A DNA stretch of 64,000 nucleotides from Aliiroseovarius sp. S1339 (GTDB lineage Bacteria > Pseudomonadota > Alphaproteobacteria > Rhodobacterales > Rhodobacteraceae), in assembly GCF_023195695.1 (NCBI RefSeq), contig NZ_JALPQG010000005.1, positions 248,001-312,000 on the forward strand, in the 5' to 3' direction. This document shows, one piece after another, positions 43,984 through 52,097 of this stretch (position 1 is the first letter of the stretch; the number at the start of each line of letters is the position of its first letter). The position numbers and the translations under genes were made by a program. Below the pieces are notes generated by a model. It saw nothing but the letters and a program-made list of their open reading frames with translations, was not told where the DNA came from and ran no database searches.

Positions 43984-46248
43984 CTATAAGCAATTCGGCA
44001 CGATGAAATAGATGTTGTCGGTTCCGGTTTCCGCATTTTCGGCCGAAGGCCACAGGCAGCGTTCAGGACGGTTCGGGGCATGGCCGTTCAAAAGCATCGC
44101 TATGTCTCGACGTACTGCGGGGGTATTGATGAAGTAGCGGTGGTTTGTGTTGATCCACTCGTCGCTGGCCTGACCTTCCCACTCTGCCAGCGAAGCATCT
44201 ACTGTGCGGGTCTCTCCCAGCACGATGCGGTCGGCGCCCCCTTGGCCGATGCGCTGGCGGTCCTCATTTAATTGCACGGATTTCCCCAGAACCGGATCAT
44301 TTCGGGTCACATAGATCGTCACGTCGGCAGCGAGACCGCGCAGCATCGGGTAAGATTGGGTAAACCGCGCAACAGAGACATCCCCCGCGGCGATCACGAT
44401 GTGTCTGAATTGGGGCGTTTCAGACAGCGGCAAAAGGCCGTCGGTTGGTTCAGGCATATTTTGATCGATACCTTGCGTCCCATCGAAGCTGCATCCGGTT
44501 GCGATATTGTAGAGCATGAAAGCACCCATCGAATGGGCGATGATATCCACGTTGCCCTCTCCGTAGGCCGTCGCGAGTTCACCCAGGGCGGCCCTCAAGG
44601 CGTGGCAGGCCTGCATCACTCGGTTCCGGTCCTCGCGATATACCGGTTCGATTCTTATGGGAGCGTCCTCCCAGATTGCCCCTAGCCGGCCCTGGGAATG
44701 CCAACTCATCAGAATCGGCTGGGCTCCGACGCGGGCCGTTGACATGATGGAGGCGAGCGCATGGGTCGCCTCCTCGAACTCCACATTAAAACCGTGAATG
44801 AAGACGACCGCTCTGGGAAAGCCTGCGTCTTTTGCGATTTCCCTTGTAAGTGCGGCAGACAGGCTTTCCCCATCAAGTGGCTCGAAAATAGGGGCACCAT
44901 CAAAGTCCTGATTGACGTCTGGTGCAGTGCCGCATCCGCCGACCACGGCACAGCCATATTGCCCAGCAGCCGTCAGAATCCGACCATTGTCGACCAGATT
45001 AGCTACCACCGACTGATTGACGACGCCAAATGAGACCGTCGCCGCATCACTACTTTCATTCAAATAACTGCTTGTGTACCGATCCCAGTCACGGGTAGTC
45101 GCATAGAGCAGACGGTGGGTGAGACAAGGTGAGCTTTTCTGATCTTGTCCGACGGCGCAGATGGCTCGTCTGGCTGCTAGGGCGATTTCGAACTCTTCTT
45201 CGTTCGTGGCTGTCTGCATCGCGATATTGGAACTGCTCTCGCGGAAGGAGGCGGACCAGATTGGTTCAGACGCAACAAAGAGGTTGGCGTCATAGTCGAG
45301 GTTGAGCGCTGCCTGGGTGATAAGCTCGATAGCTTCACTTTGAGGGGCGGCGAAGGCACCGTCGGGGTTTTCAAGGCTAAGGCGCCCATAGAGCCACTGC
45401 GCGGAAACACTAGGGGCCGCTGTCTGCGTGGCCAATTGGATGGCTTCCAAAGCGGCGCCTTGGTCGCCACGCCGAAGCTCCAGTAGGGCGCGGGTCTCGT
45501 CCTGAAAGGGATTAGTACCCAGTGGCGGCAGCGCGGCGATGAGATCATCGTTGGACAGGTTCGGGATTTCCGGAATCTCGGACAGATCGAAGCCATAAAG
45601 TTCCCCCTCTGCAAAAGCTCTGAGAACAAAAGGGGATTGGGCCTCGAGTCCGTTACTGAGCAACGTCCGCAAGGAGTCGGCCTGCTGTTCAGATTCCGCG
45701 CGTTCCAATGCATCGACATAGCTGGGGGTAAATAGGTTCGGGTTTTCTAGTGCATTCTGCGCCAGTCCATTGAGGATCTCTTCCGTAATTATCAATGTCT
45801 GCCGGTCGTCCCTACTCTCGAGCAAGTAGTCGGCAAATGTCGGGTTCGAGAGAATAGTCTCGATTTCTGTTGTGGCGGTGTCTGCTGTCTCAAGCGTCGG
45901 GAGTGGATTGCCCCGATAGAATTCCAGCATAATTGTTGCGTCATCGGAGAGCCCGTCGCGCGCGCTCATGCTCTCTAGCACGTTGGGGTCGAACGTTACG
46001 GTGGGGTTGAGAAGGGCGCGCGACATCTCTCCGTCGCTCATTATTTCTGCCGTGTTTGGACCTACATACTGGAAATCCGAGGATACGCCTGGCCTGCCCA
46101 TCGGAAAGATGTCATCGGAGTCACCGATCTGGGGCGTTGCAGGCAGAAGAACCTTCGGATTGAAATAACCAACATCCTGAGCGGTGACAAAAGTTGGAAG
46201 ATATAGAAGAGCAATCGGGAGACAAAGGCGCAGCATGGAATCACTCAT
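43984..46248 (-). CDS. Secreted DUF900-type alpha/beta hydrolase with long N-terminal extension
   Basis: A 754-residue exported protein. Residues 1-23 form a signal peptide (CLPIALLYLPTFVTAQ). Residues about 24-390 are acidic and helical with TPR/Sel1-like stretches (ALLELRRGDQGAALEAIQLA; AQWLYGRLSLENPDG). The hydrolase domain starts near residue 395 (LLYATTRDWDRY), as in DUF900 proteins, with the oxyanion region AVVFIHGFNVEFEEA, a nucleophile elbow VDIIAHSMGAFML, and a VYVTRNDPVL-like acidic motif (IYVTRNDPVLGKS). Known DUF900 proteins are 300-400 residues, so the extension is unusual. Substrate is unknown; lipid or ester hydrolysis is likely from the fold. It is a single gene. Confidence 0.8.
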   Translation of the reverse strand: MSDSMLRLCLPIALLYLPTFVTAQDVGYFNPKVLLPATPQIGDSDDIFPMGRPGVSSDFQYVGPNTAEIMSDGEMSRALLNPTVTFDPNVLESMSARDGLSDDATIMLEFYRGNPLPTLETADTATTEIETILSNPTFADYLLESRDDRQTLIITEEILNGLAQNALENPNLFTPSYVDALERAESEQQADSLRTLLSNGLEAQSPFVLRAFAEGELYGFDLSEIPEIPNLSNDDLIAALPPLGTNPFQDETRALLELRRGDQGAALEAIQLATQTAAPSVSAQWLYGRLSLENPDGAFAAPQSEAIELITQAALNLDYDANLFVASEPIWSASFRESSSNIAMQTATNEEEFEIALAARRAICAVGQDQKSSPCLTHRLLYATTRDWDRYTSSYLNESSDAATVSFGVVNQSVVANLVDNGRILTAAGQYGCAVVGGCGTAPDVNQDFDGAPIFEPLDGESLSAALTREIAKDAGFPRAVVFIHGFNVEFEEATHALASIMSTARVGAQPILMSWHSQGRLGAIWEDAPIRIEPVYREDRNRVMQACHALRAALGELATAYGEGNVDIIAHSMGAFMLYNIATGCSFDGTQGIDQNMPEPTDGLLPLSETPQFRHIVIAAGDVSVARFTQSYPMLRGLAADVTIYVTRNDPVLGKSVQLNEDRQRIGQGGADRIVLGETRTVDASLAEWEGQASDEWINTNHRYFINTPAVRRDIAMLLNGHAPNRPERCLWPSAENAETGTDNIYFIVPNCL

Positions 46249-46625
46249 GATTAATTAGGATCAGTTCAACTCTACTTTGTTTTGGGCTTTGCTTGAACAA
46301 CTTGCCAAGTAAAGCTCGCGCCGACGATGCCTCTTAACCACCCCAACACCGATATGGTCGACTATATCTGAACTCGCCGAATATGGGTCAACGCGGCCTC
46401 CGACCCTAAGCTGCCGTTGATCACGACAACTCATTTCTGAGGCCTCAGCCGCATTGCGGGCATTGGCTGCAAGAGATCGAGCCAACTGCACGAGGCGGCT
46501 AAATGTTCCGTGCTAGACCACCTAGGTTAGCCCACAACAGTAAACCTGCAATCGGAAGTTGTCCCAATACGGATACAAAGGCTAACCTTGCTTCATTGGT
46601 TTTCTAAGTCATGGAGATTTGAACA
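46249..46625. other. Intergenic region between the DUF900-type gene and the nuclease gene
   Basis: A 377-base divergent spacer. It must contain the promoters of both neighbours. I see no gene, repeat or strong hairpin. Confidence 0.45.
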
Positions 46626-47354
46626 ATGAACGACCCTTTTCAGATGCAGCCAGAACTGCGCTATGGAGCCCCAGTGTGTGACCAAATACTGACGGGCCGG
46701 CATTTCTGCATTGGGTACTCTTGGTACTTTAGGCAGGCGAAGTGGACGCTAGAAATTGTCAACCGAAACGACCATCTATTAACAGAGGTCGAAAGACGAG
46801 ATCACTTCCGCGCAGACACACGGATCCCACATCGGTTCCGGGCTAGTCTAGACGCTTACAGGGGAAGTGGTTTCGATAGAGGACATCTCGTCGCAAGTGC
46901 AAATCAAGACATTCAAGAGATACAGAACAGTGAAACGTTCCTTCTTTCAAATATGTCTCCGCAGCGCCCTGAATTCAATCGCAGGCAATGGAACCGGTTT
47001 GAAAGTTCAGTTCGCGAATTGAACGACCGAGATGATGTTCTGGAGACCTATGTTCTCACTTGCCCTGTATTTTATTTTGGGGAGATCGTCGAAACTATCG
47101 GGGATGAAGGTGATGAATATGGCATTGATGTCCCTGTACCCCACGCATTCATCAAGAGCGTGCTCACTGAAGATTTGAGGGGGCGTTTGTCATTGTGGAC
47201 GTTTGAGATGAAGAACGAAGCGCTCGACGGAGACCTTGGCGGGTATATCGTAAATACCTACGATGCGGAACAAATCGTTGGCGGTCGATTTTGGGATCGG
47301 ATTAGTGGAGGCGATATGCACGAACAAAAGAGAAACCCCAGACCGATGTGGTGA
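46626..47354 (+). CDS. DNA/RNA non-specific endonuclease (NUC1 family), no visible signal peptide
   Basis: A 242-residue beta-beta-alpha-metal nuclease. The catalytic motif FDRGHLVASAN places the general-base histidine at H87, and FNRRQWNRFES (N118, then the metal-side N and E) matches the Serratia-nuclease helix. FLLSNMSPQRPEFN is the family's SNMxPQ signature. Family members usually carry an export signal; here the N-terminus (MNDPFQMQPELRYGAP) is hydrophilic, so the enzyme appears cytoplasmic unless exported otherwise. No obvious inhibitor gene is adjacent. GC is lower than in the core genes. It may be an effector nuclease or a cargo toxin; this is inference. Confidence 0.88.
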   Translation: MNDPFQMQPELRYGAPVCDQILTGRHFCIGYSWYFRQAKWTLEIVNRNDHLLTEVERRDHFRADTRIPHRFRASLDAYRGSGFDRGHLVASANQDIQEIQNSETFLLSNMSPQRPEFNRRQWNRFESSVRELNDRDDVLETYVLTCPVFYFGEIVETIGDEGDEYGIDVPVPHAFIKSVLTEDLRGRLSLWTFEMKNEALDGDLGGYIVNTYDAEQIVGGRFWDRISGGDMHEQKRNPRPMW

Positions 47355-47410
47355 CGGCCCAAACCGGACCTTGGGCGAGGACCATGGAGCCGCGCTACGG
47401 TCCGTCAATA

Positions 47411-47428
47411 CGGACATTCGCTGCGGGC
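47411..47428. repeat. Dispersed intergenic element, copy 3
   Basis: CGGACATTCGCTGCGGGC, differing from copies 1 and 2 at three positions. It lies in the 209 bp gap between the nuclease and GNAT genes. Confidence 0.5.
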
Positions 47429-47563
47429 GCGCGGTATAGACCATCAGACGACCGGATCGCGGACAAAGCCAGCTTTCGCTGCGCCAGCACCAAAGGCCGC
47501 TTCGGAGCACTACGCCAAGAAGCATGGGTTCTGGCCAAATCACGTAGCCTGACCGATTTGGCT

Positions 47564-48049
47564 TTACAGTGTTATCGACATTTCATGCCAGATCATCCCA
47601 CCATGATCCGAGGCCGAGGGCTGTAGATAGCGGTATCCGAACTTCTCATAAAGCGGCACATGATGCTCCTTGCACATGAGGTGAATAGTGGCCTTCCCCA
47701 TGCGTCTCATTCGCTTCTCGAACTCGATCATCAGCGCCTTTGATAGGCCTTGTCCCTGATGCAAGGGATCGACGACGACTGACATGATGACAACATTCGG
47801 CGCGTCTGAGTCATGTCCCACCAGTTCCTTGAAATCTTCGTCAGACATTCCGACTTCGTATGCACACCCGCAGTTGATGAACCCGACCACATGCCCTTTC
47901 ACCTCAAGGATCAGAAACCCATCGGGATAGGTCTCAATACGTTTCGCAATCTTCTCATGAGTAGCCGCCTCGTCCCCCTCGTAAGCTGAGATCTCGATCT
48001 CGAAGCAACGATTGGCATCTGCTGGAAGTGCGTTTCGAAATACATGCAT
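47564..48049 (-). CDS. GNAT-family N-acetyltransferase
   Basis: A 161-residue GNAT protein. The acetyl-CoA pyrophosphate loop is VVDPLHQGQGLSKALM (Q/R-x-x-G-x-G/A type), preceded by the strand VVIMSVVV and followed by HLMCKEHHVPLYEKFGYRYL, the usual C-terminal motif. The acceptor is unknown. The ATG at 48049 is preferred; a TTG lies one codon upstream. It is a single gene, 128 bp from the RidA-family gene on the same strand. Confidence 0.88.
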   Translation of the reverse strand: MHVFRNALPADANRCFEIEISAYEGDEAATHEKIAKRIETYPDGFLILEVKGHVVGFINCGCAYEVGMSDEDFKELVGHDSDAPNVVIMSVVVDPLHQGQGLSKALMIEFEKRMRRMGKATIHLMCKEHHVPLYEKFGYRYLQPSASDHGGMIWHEMSITL

Positions 48050-48177
48050 CAATCGACTTTATCCTGAATTCAAAAGAGCCGCTAGTTCGCCCCCTGCCAC
48101 TTTGATGCGAGGTGGGGCTGACAAAAACCGTGGCCAATTCTCGCGTGTCAAGAACCTACGAGCATTGTCACATTTTG

Positions 48178-48564
48178 CTATTCAAGAACAACTGCATCCA
48201 CTTCGATTTCGACGAGCCACTCCGGATTCACGAAACTGGTTACAGCCATGATTGTGTCAACTGGACGGCTATCAACGCAGTACTTCCTTCTGGCCTCGAT
48301 GGCCTCTTTCCATGTGTCAATATCTGTCAGGATGACCCGCGTTCGAACAATGTCCTCAAGCCCAGAACCCGCTTGTACGAGGGCAGCTTTAATGATCTTG
48401 AAGCAATGTGTCGTTTGGGCAAAAACATCTCCGACACCAACTGTTTTGCCGCTTGCATCGACTGGTGCGGTGCCGCCGATGGCAATGAAAGAGCCAACAC
48501 GGACAGCACGGCTGAAGCCGACAATCTCCTCCATCGGGTTCCCATTCGATATCAGCTGTCGCAT
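48178..48564 (-). CDS. RidA/YjgF/YER057c-family protein
   Basis: A 128-residue RidA-like protein. The conserved segments are FIAIGGTAPVDASGKTVG, QTTHCFKIIKAALVQAGSGL, IVRTRVILTDIDTW and EWLVEIEVDAVV. The catalytic arginine of RidA proper (IRTR-V motif) is in VRTRVIL. These trimers deaminate reactive enamines, but many paralogues have other roles. The family pairs often with amino-acid catabolic genes; none is adjacent here. Confidence 0.87.
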   Translation of the reverse strand: MRQLISNGNPMEEIVGFSRAVRVGSFIAIGGTAPVDASGKTVGVGDVFAQTTHCFKIIKAALVQAGSGLEDIVRTRVILTDIDTWKEAIEARRKYCVDSRPVDTIMAVTSFVNPEWLVEIEVDAVVLE

Positions 48565-48784
48565 GCTTCATGGCTCCTATTCGTTATCAAACTAGCCCAA
48601 ACACAATAAATTTGCTACGCTGCAACCTGATAAGGATAGCGATTGGGCAATCCCGATCGACCCAAAATGTTTGCATTTTGAGGCACGCTTTGGAGCGACG
48701 AAAACCCCTCAGAAGCCCAGAAAAGACCGGGCTGCGTTTTCACGATATGCCCTGAAAACGCTGATCAGAAATTGAGGCAATGCC

Positions 48785-49570
48785 ATGCAGGGCAAATGGA
48801 ACGATGGCGACGCCTATGAGATGTATGTCGGTCGGTGGAGCCGTAAGACCGGCGAGGAGTTCCTGCCTTGGCTGGATATGCCACAGGGACAGCGCTGGCT
48901 GGACCTTGGATGCGGAACCGGAGCTCTGACATCCCAGGTACTGCGAAACTGTGCGCCAAGATCGGTAATCGGTGTCGAACCCTCAGACCGGTTTTTGGCG
49001 CTAGCTCGCGACGGTATCACAGACGAACGGGCGCAATTTATGCAAGGGTCCGGTGACACTATTCCTGTCGGTGATGGCACAATTGGTGTGGCTGTTTCGG
49101 GCCTCGTGATGAACTTCATTCCAGACAAAGAGCAGGCAATGGCGCAGTTGCTCCGCTGTGTCGATGAAGGCGGAACTGTCGCGGCGTATGTGTGGGACTA
49201 TTCTGGGCATGTTCAGTTCATGAGATATTTCTGGGACGCAGCGGTCGCCCTCGACCCTGCAGCGCGTGAGAAAGATGAAGGGGTGCGGTTTCCGATTTGC
49301 CGCCCAGATGCGCTGGCCGCGTTGTTCACGAGCGCGGGACTTCGCAACGTAGTCACAGCACCAATCGATATCGTGACGCCATTTGAGAATTTCGATGATT
49401 ACTGGACCCCATTTCTGTCCGGGATCGCACCTGCCCCAGGGTATTGCGCTTCGTTGGATGAGACCAAGCGAGAGCGGCTAAAACAGCGCCTAAAAGAGAC
49501 ATTGCCCACTGACCCGGATGGAAAGATGTTACTTGCGGCGCGCGCGTGGGCCGTGCGTGGGTTGCGCTAG
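48785..49570 (+). CDS. Class I SAM-dependent methyltransferase
   Basis: A 261-residue methyltransferase. Motif I is WLDLGCGTGALTSQVL at residues about 38-53, motif II-like VIGVEPSDRFLALA follows, and the FMQGSGDTIPVGDGTIGVAVSGLVMNF region gives motif III. The C-terminal half resembles UbiE/ArsM-like enzymes acting on small molecules. The substrate is unknown. It is followed after 22 bp by a second, distinct methyltransferase, so both may act in one pathway. Confidence 0.88.
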   Translation: MQGKWNDGDAYEMYVGRWSRKTGEEFLPWLDMPQGQRWLDLGCGTGALTSQVLRNCAPRSVIGVEPSDRFLALARDGITDERAQFMQGSGDTIPVGDGTIGVAVSGLVMNFIPDKEQAMAQLLRCVDEGGTVAAYVWDYSGHVQFMRYFWDAAVALDPAAREKDEGVRFPICRPDALAALFTSAGLRNVVTAPIDIVTPFENFDDYWTPFLSGIAPAPGYCASLDETKRERLKQRLKETLPTDPDGKMLLAARAWAVRGLR

Positions 49571-49592
49571 GCCCCAAATTCAGGAGACCCAT

Positions 49593-50426
49593 ATGGCAAA
49601 TGTTAAAGAACATGACACTTTCGCCGCGCTTGAAAAACGGGAATGGGCGGACACGGGTTTAGCACAGTCCTATGCGCGTGTATTTGCAAAAGCAGCGGAT
49701 ATGGTTGTGCCTCATCTGGTTAAAGCCGTCGGAACCGAAACCGGCACCAAGGCGCTCGACCTTTGTTGCGGGCACGGAAATGTGGCCGTTGGGCTTGTAA
49801 GAGCAGGCGCTCAAGTGACAGGTCTCGATTTCTCGCCAGCAATGTTGGACATGGCGCGCGCCAATCTACCAGAGGCAATGTTCATAGAAGGCGACGCGAT
49901 GGACTTGGATTTTGACGATGCGTCCTTTGATGCTGTCACTATTGGCTTTGGTATGCCGCATGTTCCAGACCCACCTAAAGTTGTTGCCGAGGCTCGCCGT
50001 GTCCTTCGCTCAGGCGGTCGTTTGGCATTTTCGGTCTGGTGTGGCCCAGAAGTAGATACTGCCCTCGGCTATGTCTTTGGGGCAATTGAGCTGTTTGGAG
50101 ACCCGAACGTTGCCCTGCCTCCGGGACCGGGCGCGAATGACTATGCTGATCCCGCATTGGCCTTTCCGGTGCTAATAGCCGCCGGATTTACTGACTGTCG
50201 CCAGTCCGTGGTTGCGTCAGAGTGGCGGGTCAATGACCCCGGCGCGCCTTATGACTTCTTCTTGGAGGGAACGGCCAGAGGCGGCGCGCTATTGCGCCCT
50301 CAGCCACCGGAAAATGCTGAGGCAATCCGGTCGGCGGTTATTGCCAAGGTGTTGGAGAAACATGGGTCTGGACCTCAGTGGGCTGTACCGATCCCCGCTG
50401 TTGTGACCGCCGCAGTCGCGGTTTGA
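49593..50426 (+). CDS. Class I SAM-dependent methyltransferase (second of tandem pair)
   Basis: A 277-residue methyltransferase. Motif I is ALDLCCGHGNVAVGLVRAGA, then VTGLDFSPAMLDMARANL and FIEGDAMDLDFDDASFDAVTIGFGMPHV, a UbiE/methyltransf_11 pattern. The ATG at 49593 follows AGGAGACCC. It resembles the preceding methyltransferase only in the general fold, so it is not a recent duplicate. The 3' flank is IS debris starting 30 bp later. Its acceptor is unknown. Confidence 0.88.
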   Translation: MANVKEHDTFAALEKREWADTGLAQSYARVFAKAADMVVPHLVKAVGTETGTKALDLCCGHGNVAVGLVRAGAQVTGLDFSPAMLDMARANLPEAMFIEGDAMDLDFDDASFDAVTIGFGMPHVPDPPKVVAEARRVLRSGGRLAFSVWCGPEVDTALGYVFGAIELFGDPNVALPPGPGANDYADPALAFPVLIAAGFTDCRQSVVASEWRVNDPGAPYDFFLEGTARGGALLRPQPPENAEAIRSAVIAKVLEKHGSGPQWAVPIPAVVTAAVAV

Positions 50427-50456
50427 GGTCCGTCTTCAGGCACCGTCTGTGCTAAG

Positions 50457-50600
50457 TGGACCTGTCCCGCTTTTGTGCCGCCCCGAGTGCTCGTTTAAGC
50501 CACTTTCCGTTCGAACACGACCGGGCTTTTCCAGCCGAGTGCTGAGTGCCGCCGACACGGATTGTAGAAGCCGTTGATATATTCGAAGATCGCCATCTCA
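50457..50600 (-). mobile_element. IS3-family transposase remnant (C-terminal end and IS terminus)
   Basis: On the minus strand a frame reads AEMAIFEYINGFYNPCRRH and then SALGWKSPVVFERKVA followed by a stop, the C-terminus of an IS3-family OrfB transposase. The probable terminus TGGACCTGTCCCGC is at 50457-50470. Upstream parts of the element are missing and are replaced by an IS91-family transposase gene at about 50600. Confidence 0.75.
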
Positions 50601-51721
50601 GCCTGCCGCATCTCAAGGTGATGTCTGCCATCGAGAATTGCCGGACCGCAGCGCTCGGCGGGCATGTCTCAGCCTGCAACAAGTGCGATCATCAGCACAT
50701 CGCCTATAATTCGTGTCGCAATCGGCATTGTCCGAAGTGCCAGGGCCTCGCGTCACGGGACTGGATGCAGGCTCGTGTCGAGGACCTGCTGCCGGTTGAA
50801 TACTTCCACGCGGTCTTCACCCTGCCAACCCAGATTGCTGACATTGCTTTCCAGAACAAGGCGGCGGTCTATGGTCTGCTGTTCAAGGCATCCGCCCAGA
50901 CCCTTCTGACCATTGCCGCCGATCCGAAGCATCTCGGCGCCCGGATCGGCATGACCAGCGTGCTGCACACATGGGGCTCGGCGATGACCCATTATCCGCA
51001 CGCCCATGTCATCGTGCCAGGTGGCGGGCTGTCGCCGGATGGTGCCCGATGGATCGCCTGCCGCCCGGGGTTCTTCCTGCCCGTGAAGGTCCTGTCGCGG
51101 CTGTTCCGGCGTCTGTATCTCGAAGGGCTGGCCAGATTGTACAAAGCTGGGAAGCTGGCGTTCTTCGGCGATCTGTCGGAACTGACCGACCCCGACATGT
51201 TCGCCGCCCATCTCGCGCCGCTGCGCAAGGCCGACTGGGTCGTTTATGCCAAACCTCCCTTCGGTGGACCGGAGGCGGTGCTTGCCTATCTCAGCCGATA
51301 CACCCACCGTGTCGCGATCTCGAACCACCGCCTCATCAGCGCGGATGCCGACACCGTGGCGTTCCACTGGAAAGACTACCGCATCAAGCGCGGGGATCGG
51401 ATGAAGGTCATGCGCCTGCCCATATCCGAGTTCATCCGCCGCTTCCTGGTTCATGTCCTGCCAACAGGCTTCCACCGCATCCGCCACACCGGCTTCTTGG
51501 TCAATGGTATCCGCCGCGACAGGATCGAGAAGATCAGGCGTCTGATCGGTACGGTGCCACGGCCCGATCAGACGACCGGTGAGGACAGGCGCTCCGATTC
51601 CGACGAGCGGGACCCGCGCCAGACATGCCCCAAATGCGGAGGGGAGATGCGCGTCATCGAAACCTTCACCCGCGGCAAAACGCCGAAATCCCGCGCGCCG
51701 CCTTGGGAGGACGCCGCATGA
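50546..51721 (+). CDS. IS91-family transposase, chimeric N-terminus
   Basis: A 391-residue frame. From about residue 17 it matches IS91-type transposases: zinc-finger cysteines C44, C47, C57, C62 and C65 (YNSCRNRHCPKCQ), the histidine pair in HYPHAHVIVPGGGLSPDG (H152, H154) and the tyrosine motif AYLSRYTHRVAISNHRL. These rolling-circle-type transposases use a Y-x-x-x-Y tyrosine. The first 16 residues are encoded by antisense IS3 debris, so the native start was lost and translation, if any, begins in foreign sequence. A second zinc-ribbon (TCPKCGGEMRVIETF) closes the protein. It may be inactive. Confidence 0.85.
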   Translation: MPPTRIVEAVDIFEDRHLSLPHLKVMSAIENCRTAALGGHVSACNKCDHQHIAYNSCRNRHCPKCQGLASRDWMQARVEDLLPVEYFHAVFTLPTQIADIAFQNKAAVYGLLFKASAQTLLTIAADPKHLGARIGMTSVLHTWGSAMTHYPHAHVIVPGGGLSPDGARWIACRPGFFLPVKVLSRLFRRLYLEGLARLYKAGKLAFFGDLSELTDPDMFAAHLAPLRKADWVVYAKPPFGGPEAVLAYLSRYTHRVAISNHRLISADADTVAFHWKDYRIKRGDRMKVMRLPISEFIRRFLVHVLPTGFHRIRHTGFLVNGIRRDRIEKIRRLIGTVPRPDQTTGEDRRSDSDERDPRQTCPKCGGEMRVIETFTRGKTPKSRAPPWEDAA

Positions 51722-52097
51722 TCCATCCGTCACACCCGGCCCTGCGATCTCGAGGCGTCGGACCCGTCAGTGCGGCCATCCCACTGAAACCTTCACTGCA
51801 ACGGGCCCAGCACGGCGAAACAAAGCACCGAGAGCGACGCCATCGGCCGTGGAATTCGACGGGCCGACCGTCCCAGAGGAAAAAGGCCCCGTAGATCGAC
51901 GCATCGACCGCCCAAGCCCTGAGCCACAATCCCCATAGTTCCAAAATCCGCCCGCGCCTTCCTCATTGTCAGATTTATCGCCGCTGCAGCTCGCGCTGAC
52001 AGCAGCCACAAACCTTAAACAAAGTTGCCATTCCCTTGAGGCAATCCAATGTCAGCTTAGGCGTCTTTTGCAGGCTGAACGCTATTGTGGGCCTTGA
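51722..52097. other. Tail of the IS91-type element and spacer to the acyltransferase gene
   Basis: A 376-base region without a convincing gene. Frames here look like eroded coding sequence. The element's right end should lie in it but I could not identify it. Confidence 0.4.

Noticed and set aside
46261-46491. A 76-residue minus-strand frame between the DUF900-type gene and the nuclease gene, considered as a possible immunity gene for the nuclease
   Set aside because: Weak composition, no ribosome-binding site, and wrong orientation to be co-transcribed with the nuclease.
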